A stretch of DNA of 64,000 bases. Source: Rhizobium leguminosarum. GTDB taxonomy: Bacteria > Pseudomonadota > Alphaproteobacteria > Rhizobiales > Rhizobiaceae. This document shows, piece after piece, positions 8,871 through 17,829 of this stretch (within the stretch, counting starts at the first letter, position 1; each line of letters opens with the position of its first letter). The translations under genes were made by a program, and so were the position numbers. The notes beneath the pieces are model-generated. The model was not told the origin of the DNA and did no database searches. It worked only from the letters and a program-made list of their open reading frames with translations. Where the stretch lies: contig NZ_JAGIOR010000001.1 in assembly GCF_017876795.1 (NCBI RefSeq), positions 4,676,501-4,740,500 on the forward strand. Direction: 5' to 3'.

Positions 8871-8944
8871 TTAGCACTTTCCCGAAACTGGCGCAAATGC
8901 TAAGCACTTATGACAAAAGGGGAAAAAGTCACAAAACCTTATGA
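8871..8944. promoter_or_regulatory. Possible operator repeats between glcD and the LysR gene
   Basis: The divergent promoter region holds an inverted pair TTAGCA (8871-8876) and TGCTAA (8898-8903), and a direct repeat CTTATGAC at 8907-8914 and 8937-8944, the second copy running into the LysR start codon. TTATGAC also faces GTCACAA with a 13-bp gap. LysR-type regulators usually bind dyads in such a position. No -10/-35 could be assigned with confidence. Confidence 0.4.
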
Positions 8945-9837
8945 CCAATCTGGGTGATCTCGAAATCTTTGCCAAGGTCGTTTCGACAGGCAGCATGTCG
9001 CTCGCCGGGCGCGCGCTCGGCTTTTCCCCCGCCGTCGTCTCCAAACGGATCAAGCGGCTGGAGGATCGGCTCGGCACCCGGCTTTTGCAGCGTACGACGC
9101 GGCAAATCTCGCTGACGGAGGCCGGACAGGGTTTCTACGACCGCGTTCTCGGCATTCTCGCCGGACTGGAGGAGGCGGAATTCTACATTTCCGGCCGCTC
9201 GGCGCAGATGCACGGCACGCTGAAGATCTCGGCGCCGACCTCTTTCGGACGCATGCACATCGCGCCGCATCTGAAGCCGTTCATGCAGGCGCATCCGGAG
9301 CTGGCGGTCAACCTGGTGCTGACGGACGAATTCAGCGACATCGTCGGCGGTGGTTTCGATCTGGCGATCCGCATCGCGGAACTCACCGATTCGAGCCTCG
9401 TCGCTCGCCGGCTGGCGCCGGTGCGCCGGCTGCTCTGCGCCTCGCCGGATTACCTGGCGGCACATGGCGAGCCCAGGCACATCGACGAGTTGAAACACCA
9501 CCGCTGCCTGCCGGCGCACAACAATGATACGTGGCGGCTGAACGGGCCGGACGGGATGCTCAGCCTACGGCCGGAAGGCATGCTGATTACCAATTCCAGC
9601 GAGGTAATCCGCGAGGCGGTCATCTCAGGTCTCGGGATCGCGCTGCGCTCCACCTGGGATATCGGCGAAGAGCTCAAAGCCGGCCGGCTGGTGCAGGTGC
9701 TGCCGGCCTATGAGGGCTCGCACAATGTCGCACTGTCGGCGGTCTATCCCAGCCGGCAGTTCCTGCCAGCCAAGGTGCGGCTGTTCATCGACTATCTCGC
9801 CGAACTTTACGGACCCGTCCCCTATTGGGAGCGCTGA
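8941..9837 (+). CDS. LysR-family transcriptional regulator, likely of glcDEF
   Basis: 298 residues. The N-terminal winged helix (LGDLEIFAKVVSTGSMSLAGRALGFSPAVVSKRIKRLE) has the typical LysR helix-turn-helix with Ala-x-x-L-x-x-S-x-x-S/T-V-S pattern. The effector domain from about residue 90 (GTLKISAPTSFGRMHIAPHL) is of the DsdC/DmlR-type lineage. It is divergent from glcD, so control of glycolate oxidation is the obvious inference, not proven. The start at 8941 overlaps a CTTATGAC direct repeat, hinting at autoregulation. No strong Shine-Dalgarno is visible. Confidence 0.9.
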   Translation: MTNLGDLEIFAKVVSTGSMSLAGRALGFSPAVVSKRIKRLEDRLGTRLLQRTTRQISLTEAGQGFYDRVLGILAGLEEAEFYISGRSAQMHGTLKISAPTSFGRMHIAPHLKPFMQAHPELAVNLVLTDEFSDIVGGGFDLAIRIAELTDSSLVARRLAPVRRLLCASPDYLAAHGEPRHIDELKHHRCLPAHNNDTWRLNGPDGMLSLRPEGMLITNSSEVIREAVISGLGIALRSTWDIGEELKAGRLVQVLPAYEGSHNVALSAVYPSRQFLPAKVRLFIDYLAELYGPVPYWER

Positions 9838-9852
9838 CGGCAGGCGCCCGGT

Positions 9853-11013
9853 TCAGCGTGAGAGATCGAGATAGGCGTTCGCCACCATCGCATCGATATC
9901 GCTAGGCACAGGCACGATACAGGATTCGGGGCCGGCCTTGCCCTTGGCGATGCGTTCCAAGCAGCGGGCCTGAATGGTGAAGCCGAGATCCATCGATTCG
10001 ACCGTGTTGCCGAGCGGCCGCGGGCCGGCGAGATTGGCCATGTGACCGCCGCCAAGCAGGTGGAAAGAGCGGCCGTCCCTCAGATGGAAGGTCTCGATAT
10101 GGTCGGCCTCGTAGCGATCGATGCCAATGACGTCGGGATGGCGGCGGAAGGCCTCGACATCGATCTCATGCGGGAAATGGCCGCCATTCATCAGGATCGT
10201 GCCGTCCTTGACGAGCGGCAGGTCGGCCGCGGTGACGATGCCGGCAAAGCCAGTGACGGTGACGATTATATCGGCCGAGCGGATAGCCGCCTCGCGCCGC
10301 GGCGTGACGAAACCGTCGAGATGGGCTTCGAGTGTGGCCACCGCATCTATATCGACGACGCTGACGGTGGAAAAGGCGTTGCGGAAACAGGCGGCCGTAC
10401 GCTTGCCGCAGGCGCCGTAGCCAAAGACCGTCACGCGTTTGCCATTGGTCGAGCGGTTGGTGAAGCGCAAATAGCTTTCGAACAGGCTCTGGCCGACAGC
10501 ATGCCGGTTTTCGGCGAACTGCTTGATCGGGCTGTCGTTGATGACGAGGATCGGCATGTTGAGGCGTTCGCGCAGCGGCAGCAGCCGCGTGCGCCCGGAG
10601 GTGGTCTCCTCGGTGCCGCCACGGAGATTGGCGAAGGGCCTTTCCGCCGCCATGGCGAAGAGATCGCCGCCATTGTCGAGCAGCAGATCCGGCTTTTCGA
10701 CAATCACCGCTTCGAGGCTTTGATGGTGGGCGGCGGGATCGGTCGTCTGCGTGGCGAAAACGGTGATGCCCTGGGATCGCAGGAACTCGACCGTCGAAGG
10801 CTGGGTGCTGTTGAGATTGCCGGTGCAGACGAGACGGGCGCCGCCGGCGCGAAGCGTCATCAGCAGCGCTACCGTCTTCGGTTCCAGATGAATGCCGGTG
10901 CCGATCGACAGGCCAGCGAAGGGACGCGTCCGCTCGAATTCAGCCGCCGTCGCCTTCAGCAGCCGGCAGCTGCTGCCGATCCAGTCGATGCGTGTCGCAG
11001 TCTTTTCCATCAT
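9853..11013 (-). CDS. S-adenosylhomocysteinase-like protein, divergent and short
   Basis: 386 residues against about 465 for bacterial AhcY. Relics of the family are GNLNSTQPS, GTEETTSGRTRL, VINDSPIKQF, a Rossmann motif FGYGACGKRTAA and NGGHFPHEIDV. The ASCN/IFSTQD-type substrate loop is altered, the NAD loop reads GACGKR rather than G-D/E-V-G-K-G, and the C-terminal K-x-D-H-Y-R-Y tail that closes over NAD is missing (the protein ends NAYLDLSR). It is therefore a paralogue with an uncertain, possibly different, substrate. The start may be 11013 or 11010. A GcvA-like LysR gene lies 96 bp upstream on the same strand. Confidence 0.75.
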   Translation of the reverse strand: MMEKTATRIDWIGSSCRLLKATAAEFERTRPFAGLSIGTGIHLEPKTVALLMTLRAGGARLVCTGNLNSTQPSTVEFLRSQGITVFATQTTDPAAHHQSLEAVIVEKPDLLLDNGGDLFAMAAERPFANLRGGTEETTSGRTRLLPLRERLNMPILVINDSPIKQFAENRHAVGQSLFESYLRFTNRSTNGKRVTVFGYGACGKRTAACFRNAFSTVSVVDIDAVATLEAHLDGFVTPRREAAIRSADIIVTVTGFAGIVTAADLPLVKDGTILMNGGHFPHEIDVEAFRRHPDVIGIDRYEADHIETFHLRDGRSFHLLGGGHMANLAGPRPLGNTVESMDLGFTIQARCLERIAKGKAGPESCIVPVPSDIDAMVANAYLDLSR

Positions 11014-11109
11014 TTCATCCCTGTTGCCGATGCTCCCATATTTTTTAGCGGAGCGGCAGGGCGGCGAATATGGAGGTTATTGTGGCGAAAGGGCAGAAAA
11101 TCTGCCCTT

Positions 11110-11988
11110 TCAGCTCGGCCTCCCGCACCGGCGCAGCCAGTCGGACAAAGCCGCAAAACCCGGCCGCTTGGCATCCGGCGTGCGGTAGCAGAGGCTGTAG
11201 CCGGACGGCCGGGCGATGAAGCCGTAGGGCGCGACCAGCTGACCGCGCTGAAGATCGTCCTCGATCGAGGCGCGCGGCGCAAGGGCGATGCCGAGCCCCG
11301 AGCGGGCGGCAGCGAGCGCCAGTAGCAGATCCTCGAATTCCTGGCGGCGGGAAAAGGCAACCGGCGGCGTGCGGCTTTCGTCAAACCACTCGTCCCAGAG
11401 CTTCGGAACGCTGCGGCTGGCAAGCATGGTGAGCCGGCCCATCGCGGCCGGGTCCTCCGACACCGTCGCGGCAAGCGCCGGCGTGGCGACCGGGCCGAAC
11501 TCGTCCTCCATGAACCGCACGGCGCTAATCCCCGCGGACGGCCGGTATTCGCCGCCCATGATCACAGCGTCCAATTCCGGGTGCATCTGCAACGGTTCGA
11601 CCACCGTCATCGGTACGATGTCGACCACCACATCGCCGAGATTCGTCTGCATGTCCGCGAGACGCGGCATCAGCCACCAGACCGCGAAGGCGGAGGGCAC
11701 GCCGAGCCGGATGCAGCCCGACACCGCGCCTTCAAGCTCGCAAGCGGCGCGCTGCAGAATGTCGAAAGCCGCGCCTGACGCCTCGGCGAAAGCACTGGCC
11801 TCTGCGGTCGGGATCAGCCTGCGGCCGTCGCGCGCAAAGAGCTTGCGGCCGAAGTGGCCCTCCAGTGTGGCAATCTGCTGGCGCACAGCGCCGCGCACCA
11901 CATTCAGCTCTTCGGCAGCCTTGAGAATGCTGCCATGACGGCAGACTGCCTCGAAGGCGCGGACGGCATTGAGCGGTGGAAGGCGCAT
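11110..11988 (-). CDS. LysR-family regulator, GcvA-like
   Basis: 292 residues from the ATG at 11988; the longer frame to 12075 lacks family sequence. The opening MRLPPLNAVRAFEAVCRHGS is the hallmark of the GcvA/AmpR branch, followed by the helix-turn-helix LKAAEELNVVRGAVRQQIATLE. The effector-binding domain begins near residue 90 (GCIRLGVPSAFAVWWLMPRL). It lies upstream of the S-adenosylhomocysteinase-like gene on the same strand and may control it; the 96-bp gap would allow either co-transcription or a separate promoter. Confidence 0.88.
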   Translation of the reverse strand: MRLPPLNAVRAFEAVCRHGSILKAAEELNVVRGAVRQQIATLEGHFGRKLFARDGRRLIPTAEASAFAEASGAAFDILQRAACELEGAVSGCIRLGVPSAFAVWWLMPRLADMQTNLGDVVVDIVPMTVVEPLQMHPELDAVIMGGEYRPSAGISAVRFMEDEFGPVATPALAATVSEDPAAMGRLTMLASRSVPKLWDEWFDESRTPPVAFSRRQEFEDLLLALAAARSGLGIALAPRASIEDDLQRGQLVAPYGFIARPSGYSLCYRTPDAKRPGFAALSDWLRRCGRPS

Positions 11989-12237
11989 GTTTGCGACATT
12001 CAAAGATGATGGTGGATCACTTGATCTTGCGATTGAACGAAAGGCAAGACCACGCCATATTGTACAGCTGTGCAATGTGGCGCATTCGAAACAGAACGTG
12101 ACGGATTTTCAAGTCTGGCCCAGCCTGATTTCCTCTATGACGGGGATCGAATTGGGTTCGGAGCGTCTGTGGCTTTTGGATTGCGTAAGCTTTTCGTGAT
12201 ACACGTATATGAGTGATTCCTAACAACCGCTGCGAAG

Positions 12238-12780
12238 GTGACCCGACAATTGACTCTTCTCGCCCGATTGGCATCCGATGTGCAGCTGATGTTCCGGCGT
12301 CCGCCGCGACAGCAATATGGTGCGATCTGCTATCGGGTGAAGAAGAAGGGCGGTGATGCCGAGATCCTTCTGATGACGAGCCGCGATACCGGCCGCTGGG
12401 TCATTCCCAAGGGCTGGCCGATGACGGGCAAATGCGCCCATGAGGTCGCCGCACAGGAGGCCTTTGAGGAAGCCGGCGTCCGCGGCGCGGTCGAGACGGA
12501 AACGCTCGGCGCTTACAGCTATTCGAAAATTCTGCGTGACGGCGTGCAGGTAGCCTGCAAGGTGCAGGTCTATGCGCTCGAAGTCACCGACATGGCGAAG
12601 AACTTCAAGGAAAAGGGCGAACGCACCATCGAATGGGTCTCATTCGACGAGGCGGCCGGGCGCGTGCGCGAGCCGGAGCTGCGCGGCCTTTTGCTGGCCT
12701 TCAAGCGAAAGATGGCCGAGAGGCTTTCGGCCAGAGCAGTGAAGCAGGGACCAGCGGGAAAGCAAATTCCGGCGGAATGA
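12238..12780 (+). CDS. NUDIX hydrolase
   Basis: Up to 180 residues. The NUDIX box is G-W-P-M-T-G-K-C-A-H-E then AAQEAFEEAGV, so the usual Arg of R-E-x-x-E-E is Gln here while the three metal-binding Glu remain. The family removes nucleoside diphosphate-linked moieties; the layout (RQQYGAICYRV..., KGWPM) is like the small diphosphoinositol-polyphosphate/ApnA phosphohydrolases. The start is uncertain: GTG at 12238 or TTG at 12250, the latter with AAGGTGA 7 bp upstream. The PiT gene follows 63 bp later on the same strand. Confidence 0.85.
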   Translation: MTRQLTLLARLASDVQLMFRRPPRQQYGAICYRVKKKGGDAEILLMTSRDTGRWVIPKGWPMTGKCAHEVAAQEAFEEAGVRGAVETETLGAYSYSKILRDGVQVACKVQVYALEVTDMAKNFKEKGERTIEWVSFDEAAGRVREPELRGLLLAFKRKMAERLSARAVKQGPAGKQIPAE

Positions 12781-12843
12781 ATCCTGCCATCTTGCGGTGC
12801 TAGAAAAGCAGCGTAGAAGCAGATTTCATACCTCGGAAAACGA

Positions 12844-14343
12844 ATGCCGCCACGTCCCACAGTCCTTACGAAACGCACGCTCGACAAAGACCTCGCCAAG
12901 ATCACCCATGCCGAGGACGCGACGAAGCATGTTTTGCGGCGGCTGGTGGCGCCTGGTCTCGGCCTGATCTTCGTCGGTCTGGCCATGCTGTTTGCCGGCG
13001 TCTATGTGTTCGACCATCCGGGAGCGGTGCTCGTCGTGGCGGCGGCCGCCCTTGCCGGCTACATGGCGATGAACATCGGCGCCAATGACGTGACCAACAA
13101 TGTCGGCGCGGCCGTCGGGGCGCGCGCCATGACGATGGGCCAGGCGCTGGTCATCGCAGCGATTTTCGAAATCCTCGGCGCTACGATCGCCGGCGGCGGG
13201 GTGGTCAAGACGATTTCTTCCAACATCGTCGACGCCGTCCAGGTGCCGCCGCCGCTGCTTGGCTGGATCATGATGGCGGCGCTGATGGCGGCCGCCCTCT
13301 GGATCCACCTCGCAACATGGATGAACGCGCCGGTTTCGACCACCCATGCGATCGTCGGCGCGGTGATCGGCGCCGGCATCGCGGCCGTCGGGCCGGAACC
13401 GGTAAATTGGCGGGTGATGCTGGAGATCACCTCGAGCTGGATCACCTCGCCGCTGATCGGCGGGCTGATTGCGGCCGGGCTGCTCTACCTCGTCAAGACC
13501 CTGATTATCTATCGCGACGACAAGGTCGCGGCCGCCCAGCGCTGGGTGCCGGTGCTGGTCGCAGTGATGGCCGGCGGCTTCATGGCCTATATGGTGCTGC
13601 AACTGTCGCCTACCGGCAAATTTCCGTCTTCCACCATCATTCTCGTCGGAATCGGCATCGGGTTGGTCAGCTGGCTTGCCGCCCGGCCGCTTGTGCTCGC
13701 CCAGGCGCGCAATCTCGAAAACCGCAACAGCTCGCTGCGGGTGCTGTTCCGGCTGCCGCTGATCGGCTCTGCGGCGCTGCTTTCCTTCGCGCATGGCGCA
13801 AACGACGTTTCGAACGCGGTCGGGCCGCTTTCAGCGATCGTCCATTCGGTCGGTGTTGGCGGTGGCGACGGCATTGGCCATCCGCCGCTCTGGGTGATGC
13901 TGATCGGCGCCTTCGGCATCTCCGTCGGCCTGCTGCTGTTCGGGCCGCGCCTCATCCGTCTCGTCGGCGAGGAGATCACCAAGCTCAATCCGATGCGGGC
14001 CTATTGCGTCGCGCTGTCGACCGCCTTCACCGTCATCGTCGCCTCCTGGTTCGGCCTGCCGGTCAGCACCACGCATATCGCCGTCGGCTCCGTCTTCGGC
14101 GTCGGCTTCTTCCGCGAATGGTACACCCGCCATTCGAAGCGCCGCATCGCCTATATCAGGCGCAAGGCCGAAAGCTTCGATATCGACGAGCCGGAGGAGC
14201 CGAACATCCACGAGACACGCCGGCGCTATCTCGTGCGCCGCTCGCATTTCATGACGATCGTCGCCGCCTGGATCGTCACCGTGCCGGTTTCGGCAGTGCT
14301 TGCGGTAGTGATTTATTGGGCTATGTTCGCGCTCTTCGTCTAG
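12844..14343 (+). CDS. pit: Inorganic phosphate transporter, PiT family
   Basis: 499 residues with ten or more membrane segments. The duplicated PiT signature is intact: MNIGANDVTNNVGAAVGARAMT in the first half and AHGANDVSNAVGPLSAIVHS in the second. The matching NAPVSTTHAIVGAVIG and LPVSTTHIAVGSVFG motifs also appear twice. It is a low-affinity proton- or metal-phosphate symporter in the inner membrane. The N-terminal 45 residues are soluble and charged. No pap/DUF47 partner gene lies next to it, unlike the pap-pit operon of Sinorhizobium. A RIME repeat directly follows the stop codon. Confidence 0.93.
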   Translation: MPPRPTVLTKRTLDKDLAKITHAEDATKHVLRRLVAPGLGLIFVGLAMLFAGVYVFDHPGAVLVVAAAALAGYMAMNIGANDVTNNVGAAVGARAMTMGQALVIAAIFEILGATIAGGGVVKTISSNIVDAVQVPPPLLGWIMMAALMAAALWIHLATWMNAPVSTTHAIVGAVIGAGIAAVGPEPVNWRVMLEITSSWITSPLIGGLIAAGLLYLVKTLIIYRDDKVAAAQRWVPVLVAVMAGGFMAYMVLQLSPTGKFPSSTIILVGIGIGLVSWLAARPLVLAQARNLENRNSSLRVLFRLPLIGSAALLSFAHGANDVSNAVGPLSAIVHSVGVGGGDGIGHPPLWVMLIGAFGISVGLLLFGPRLIRLVGEEITKLNPMRAYCVALSTAFTVIVASWFGLPVSTTHIAVGSVFGVGFFREWYTRHSKRRIAYIRRKAESFDIDEPEEPNIHETRRRYLVRRSHFMTIVAAWIVTVPVSAVLAVVIYWAMFALFV

Positions 14344-14344
14344 G

Positions 14345-14454
14345 ACCGGATGATTTTTGGCCCCTCGGCCTAAAATCTGAATCCTGTTCTAAATTAAAGC
14401 GTTAGAGCATGATGTCATGAGAAACCGCTCACACTTTTCGGCATCATGCTCTAA
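14345..14454. repeat. RIME-type palindromic repeat
   Basis: Second copy of the long unit also seen at 2526-2640 and 19276-19385, here placed 1 bp after the pit stop codon. The terminal palindrome AGAGCATGATG to CATCATGCTCT is complete, so it could form a stable hairpin in the 3' end of the pit mRNA. Confidence 0.85.
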
Positions 14455-14471
14455 AACCCGCGAGTTTTTAA

Positions 14472-15209
14472 ATGCGCGCCAATTTCCGCATGCAACGGCT
14501 TTTCGTCGACGCGCCGCTTTCCAGCGGCGCCGCCCTTGAGGCGAATGCCGACCAGTTCAACTATCTCGCCAATGTGCTGAGGATGGAGGAAGGTCAGGAG
14601 ATCCTGCTCTTCAACGGCCGTGACGGCGAGTGGAAGTCGACCCTCACCTTCCCCACCCGCAAACGCATTCAGCTGAGAGCAATCGAAGAGACGCGGCCGC
14701 AGCCTGCGCCATGCGACCTGCATTATCTCTTTGCGCCGCTCAAGGTTGGCCGCCTGGATTATCTCGTGCAGAAGGTGGTGGAAATGGGCGCCGGGCTGCT
14801 GCAGCCGGTCATGACCCAGCACGTCCAGGGAAAGATCACCAATCTCGACAAGCTGCGCGCCAATGTCGTCGAAGCGGCGGAGCAATGCGGCGTTCTCGGC
14901 ATTCCTGATGTGGCCGAGCCGGTGAGACTTCTCGACCTGCTCGACCGCTGGCCGAGGGAGCGCCGCATCATCTATTGCGACGAAGGTGATGCCGGGCAAA
15001 ACCCGTTGCCGGTGCTGTCGGCGATCAAGGAAAGACACCTCGCTCTGCTTGTCGGGCCGGAAGGCGGCTTTTCCGAAGAAGAACGGACGCGGCTTCGAAG
15101 CCTCGATTTCGTCACCGCGATTCCGCTCGGACCGCGCATCCTGCGGGCCGATACGGCAGCCGTTGCAGCCTTGGCGCTGGTCCAGGCGGCGATCGGCGAC
15201 TGGAACTGA
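14472..15209 (+). CDS. rsmE: 16S rRNA (uracil-1498-N3)-methyltransferase
   Basis: 245 residues. N-terminal PUA-like domain ([26 protein letters not shown]), then a SPOUT knot: [12 protein letters not shown] at about residue 193 and [18 protein letters not shown] at the C-terminus form the SAM-binding trefoil. It methylates U1498 of 16S rRNA. It is followed 147 bp later by gshA on the same strand; an rsmE-gshA pair is common in Rhizobiaceae. Confidence 0.94.
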   Translation: MRANFRMQRLFVDAPLSSGAALEANADQFNYLANVLRMEEGQEILLFNGRDGEWKSTLTFPTRKRIQLRAIEETRPQPAPCDLHYLFAPLKVGRLDYLVQKVVEMGAGLLQPVMTQHVQGKITNLDKLRANVVEAAEQCGVLGIPDVAEPVRLLDLLDRWPRERRIIYCDEGDAGQNPLPVLSAIKERHLALLVGPEGGFSEEERTRLRSLDFVTAIPLGPRILRADTAAVAALALVQAAIGDWN

Positions 15210-15356
15210 CGCCGAAAACGGGTGGACACGGAAATTGCTGCTATTTTTTTGATGCGTCGTTGAAAGAATTTCACTTGCAACATGGGTGGCTTGGGTCCAA
15301 ATCACCCTTCCAATTGCCCGGCCCCCTGGGCGCCTTTTTCAATGCAGGTATCCCGC

Positions 15357-16730
15357 ATGGCCCGCGACACCACCGACCAGACACCGCTCTCTTCGGTCCA
15401 GGATCTGACCGATTATATTGCTGCGGGCAACAAGCCGCGGGAGCGTTTCCGGATCGGCACTGAACACGAGAAATTCGCCTTCTTCCGCGCCGACAACAGC
15501 CCGGTTCCCTATTTCGGCGATGCCAGCATTTCGGCCCTGCTGACCGGCCTGCAGAAGAAAAACGGCTGGGAGCCGATCACGGACGGCGGCAACATCATCG
15601 GCCTTGCCGAGCAGAGCGGCATGGGCGCCATCTCGATCGAGCCCGGCGGCCAGTTCGAACTCTCCGGAGCACCACTGGAGACGATCCACGAGACCTGCAA
15701 GGAATCGAACCAGCACCTGGCGACGCTGCGCGAAATCGCTGAACCGATGGGCATCCGCTTCCTCGGCATCGGCGGCAGTCCGAAATGGACTTATGCTGAA
15801 ACCCCGCAGATGCCGAAATCACGATACGAGATCATGACCCGCTATATGCCGAAGGTCGGCACCATGGGTCTCGACATGATGTACCGCACCTGCACCATCC
15901 AGGTGAATCTCGATTTCTCCTCGGAAGCCGACATGCGCAAGAAGATGCGCGTCTCGATGAAGCTGCAATCGCTGGCGACCGCGCTCTTCGCATCCTCGCC
16001 CTTTACCGAGGGCAAGCCGAACGGGCTGCTCTCGTGGCGCGGCGATATCTGGCGCGATGTCGACAACCGGCGTGCCGGCCTGCTCGATTTCACCTTCCGC
16101 GACGACTTCGGCTTCCGCGACTATGCCGAATGGGCGCTCGACGCGCCGATGTATTTCATCGTCCGCGACGGCCGCTATCACGACTGTACCCATGTCACTT
16201 TCCGTCAATTCATGAATGGCGCGTTGAAGGGTGAGATCGCCGATCCGGCGCCGACAATGGGCGACTGGACGAACCATCTCTCGACGCTCTTCCCCGACGT
16301 GCGGCTGAAGCGTTTCCTCGAAATGCGCGGCGCCGACGGCGGCCCGTGGCGGCGCATCTGCGCACTGCCGGCCTTCTGGGTCGGCTTGCTCTATGACGAT
16401 GCCGCACTCGAGGCCGCCGACGAGTTGACGAAGGATTGGAGCTTTGCCGAGGTCGGCGCCCTGCGCAATGCTGTTCCGGCGCAAGGCTTGAAGGCTGAAT
16501 TCCGCGGACATTCGCTGTTCGACATGGCGCGCGAAGTGGTCGGCATATCAAAGGCTGGCCTCAAGGCCCGCGGCAAGCTCAACGGCGAAGGCCAGGACGA
16601 GAGCATCTTCCTGGCGCCGCTCGACGAGGTGCTCGCCAAGAAGGCGACGCTCGCCGAAGATCTGCTGTCGCTCTACCACGGCCGCTGGCACGGCTCCGTC
16701 GAGCCGGTCTTCGAGGATTATCAGTACTGA
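15357..16730 (+). CDS. gshA: Glutamate-cysteine ligase, plant/alphaproteobacterial type
   Basis: 457 residues from the ATG at 15357, the length usual for rhizobial GshA; the in-frame ATGs at 15282 and 15342 would add residues without family sequence. Conserved blocks: RIGTEHEKFAFF, ISIEPGGQFELSGAP, GIGGSPKW, MYRTCTIQVNLDF, RDGRYHDCTHVTFRQFMNG. It catalyses the ATP-dependent first step of glutathione synthesis. In rhizobia glutathione supports stress tolerance and nodulation (family knowledge). A hairpin 50 bp downstream may end transcription. Confidence 0.95.
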   Translation: MARDTTDQTPLSSVQDLTDYIAAGNKPRERFRIGTEHEKFAFFRADNSPVPYFGDASISALLTGLQKKNGWEPITDGGNIIGLAEQSGMGAISIEPGGQFELSGAPLETIHETCKESNQHLATLREIAEPMGIRFLGIGGSPKWTYAETPQMPKSRYEIMTRYMPKVGTMGLDMMYRTCTIQVNLDFSSEADMRKKMRVSMKLQSLATALFASSPFTEGKPNGLLSWRGDIWRDVDNRRAGLLDFTFRDDFGFRDYAEWALDAPMYFIVRDGRYHDCTHVTFRQFMNGALKGEIADPAPTMGDWTNHLSTLFPDVRLKRFLEMRGADGGPWRRICALPAFWVGLLYDDAALEAADELTKDWSFAEVGALRNAVPAQGLKAEFRGHSLFDMAREVVGISKAGLKARGKLNGEGQDESIFLAPLDEVLAKKATLAEDLLSLYHGRWHGSVEPVFEDYQY

Positions 16731-16781
16731 GCCTGTCGTGGTTTCTCTGCCGCTCGGAAAACCGCTCGGCACTTTTGCCGC

Positions 16782-16815
16782 AACGGCTTTAAGTTCTTAT
16801 GGCAAAAAGCCGTTT
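16782..16815 (+). terminator. Hairpin after gshA, possible terminator
   Basis: Nine-base arms AACGGCTTT (16782-16790) and AAAGCCGTT (16806-16814) with a 15-nt loop lie 50 bp after the gshA stop. Only a short T run follows, so termination is likely weak or the hairpin has another role. Confidence 0.45.
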
Positions 16816-16878
16816 GCACATTACCTTTTCCGGATATAGTGGCGTTACCAGCGTCACGACTCGGGGAAAGGGACCTCC

Positions 16879-17742
16879 ATGCTGCCACTCTTCGACATGA
16901 TGATGCAGGCGCAGAACGGCGCGGCGATGGAGGCAGTCGCCCGGCAGTTCAACCTCGCGCAGGAACAGGCGACCAAGGCGATGGCGGCCCTGATGCCTGC
17001 CTTTTCCGCCGGCCTGAAACGCAGCACCAGCAACCCTTATGATTTCGTCGGGCTGATGCAGGCGGTCTCCTCCGGCAATTATGCACGATATTTCGAGGAT
17101 ATGAGCCGGGCCTTCACGCCGGAGGGCATTTCCGACGGCAACAACATCCTTGCCCAGCTTTTCGGTTCGAAGGAGGTTTCGCGCGCGGTCGCCGCGCAGG
17201 CCGCACAGATGACCGGCATCGGCCAGGACATCTACCAGCGGATGCTGCCGGTGCTCGCCGATACGCTGATGGGCGGGCTCTTCAAGCAGACGACCGGCCA
17301 GATGGCCTCACCGGTCAACCCCTTTGTCAATACGGCGATGGGAGAGACCATCCAGAAATGGCTTGAGAGTACCGGCTTCGCGCCGAAACCGAAGACGGTC
17401 TCAGAACATAGCATCTTCGACAATCCCTTCACGCAGGCGATGCAGCAGATGTTTTCGGTAGCAAAGGCGGAACCGGCGTCTCAGCCGAACCCCTTCCTCG
17501 ACAATCCCTTCGCCAAGGCCTTTCAGGAGATGATGGGCGGGCTTGGCCAGCCGCCGGCCGCCAAGCAGCCGGCCACGAAGACGCCGGAGGCGCCGAAGGA
17601 AGAGGCGAAGGTTGCCGATAGCTATACCGAGATGCTGAACGCCATGTTCGACAGCGGATTGGAAGTGCAGAAGACCTACCAGAGGAACCTGGAAGCGATC
17701 TTCGAGACCTATCGGCCGAAGCCGCCTGAAACCAAGGCATAA
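16879..17742 (+). CDS. DUF937-like protein
   Basis: 287 residues, no signal peptide or membrane segment. The first 190 residues are helical and resemble DUF937 proteins (FNLAQEQATKAMAALMPAFSAGLKR, then ILAQLFGSKEVSRAVAAQAAQMTG). The C-terminal third repeats a short module: IFDNPFTQAMQQMF and FLDNPFAKAFQEMM, each an N-P-F followed by an amphipathic helix, with a P/A/K-rich linker between. The function is unknown. A good GGGAAAGGGACCTCC leader gives a Shine-Dalgarno. It converges with the DUF1127 gene. Confidence 0.8.
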   Translation: MLPLFDMMMQAQNGAAMEAVARQFNLAQEQATKAMAALMPAFSAGLKRSTSNPYDFVGLMQAVSSGNYARYFEDMSRAFTPEGISDGNNILAQLFGSKEVSRAVAAQAAQMTGIGQDIYQRMLPVLADTLMGGLFKQTTGQMASPVNPFVNTAMGETIQKWLESTGFAPKPKTVSEHSIFDNPFTQAMQQMFSVAKAEPASQPNPFLDNPFAKAFQEMMGGLGQPPAAKQPATKTPEAPKEEAKVADSYTEMLNAMFDSGLEVQKTYQRNLEAIFETYRPKPPETKA

Positions 17743-17743
17743 A

Positions 17744-17782
17744 AAAACCCGGCGATGGCTTGGGAAAGCCGATCACCGGGTC
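17744..17782 (-). terminator. Rho-independent terminator of the DUF1127 gene
   Basis: Read on the minus strand, ACCCGGTGATCGGCTT pairs with AAGCCATCGCCGGGT, followed by a run of seven T. It lies 48 bp beyond the stop of the gene at 17830-18129 and directly after the stop of the plus-strand gene. Confidence 0.85.
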
Positions 17783-17829
17783 AAGCAGCAGGGCTATTGG
17801 CTATCACCCTGCGGGGAAACTCGACGCTC

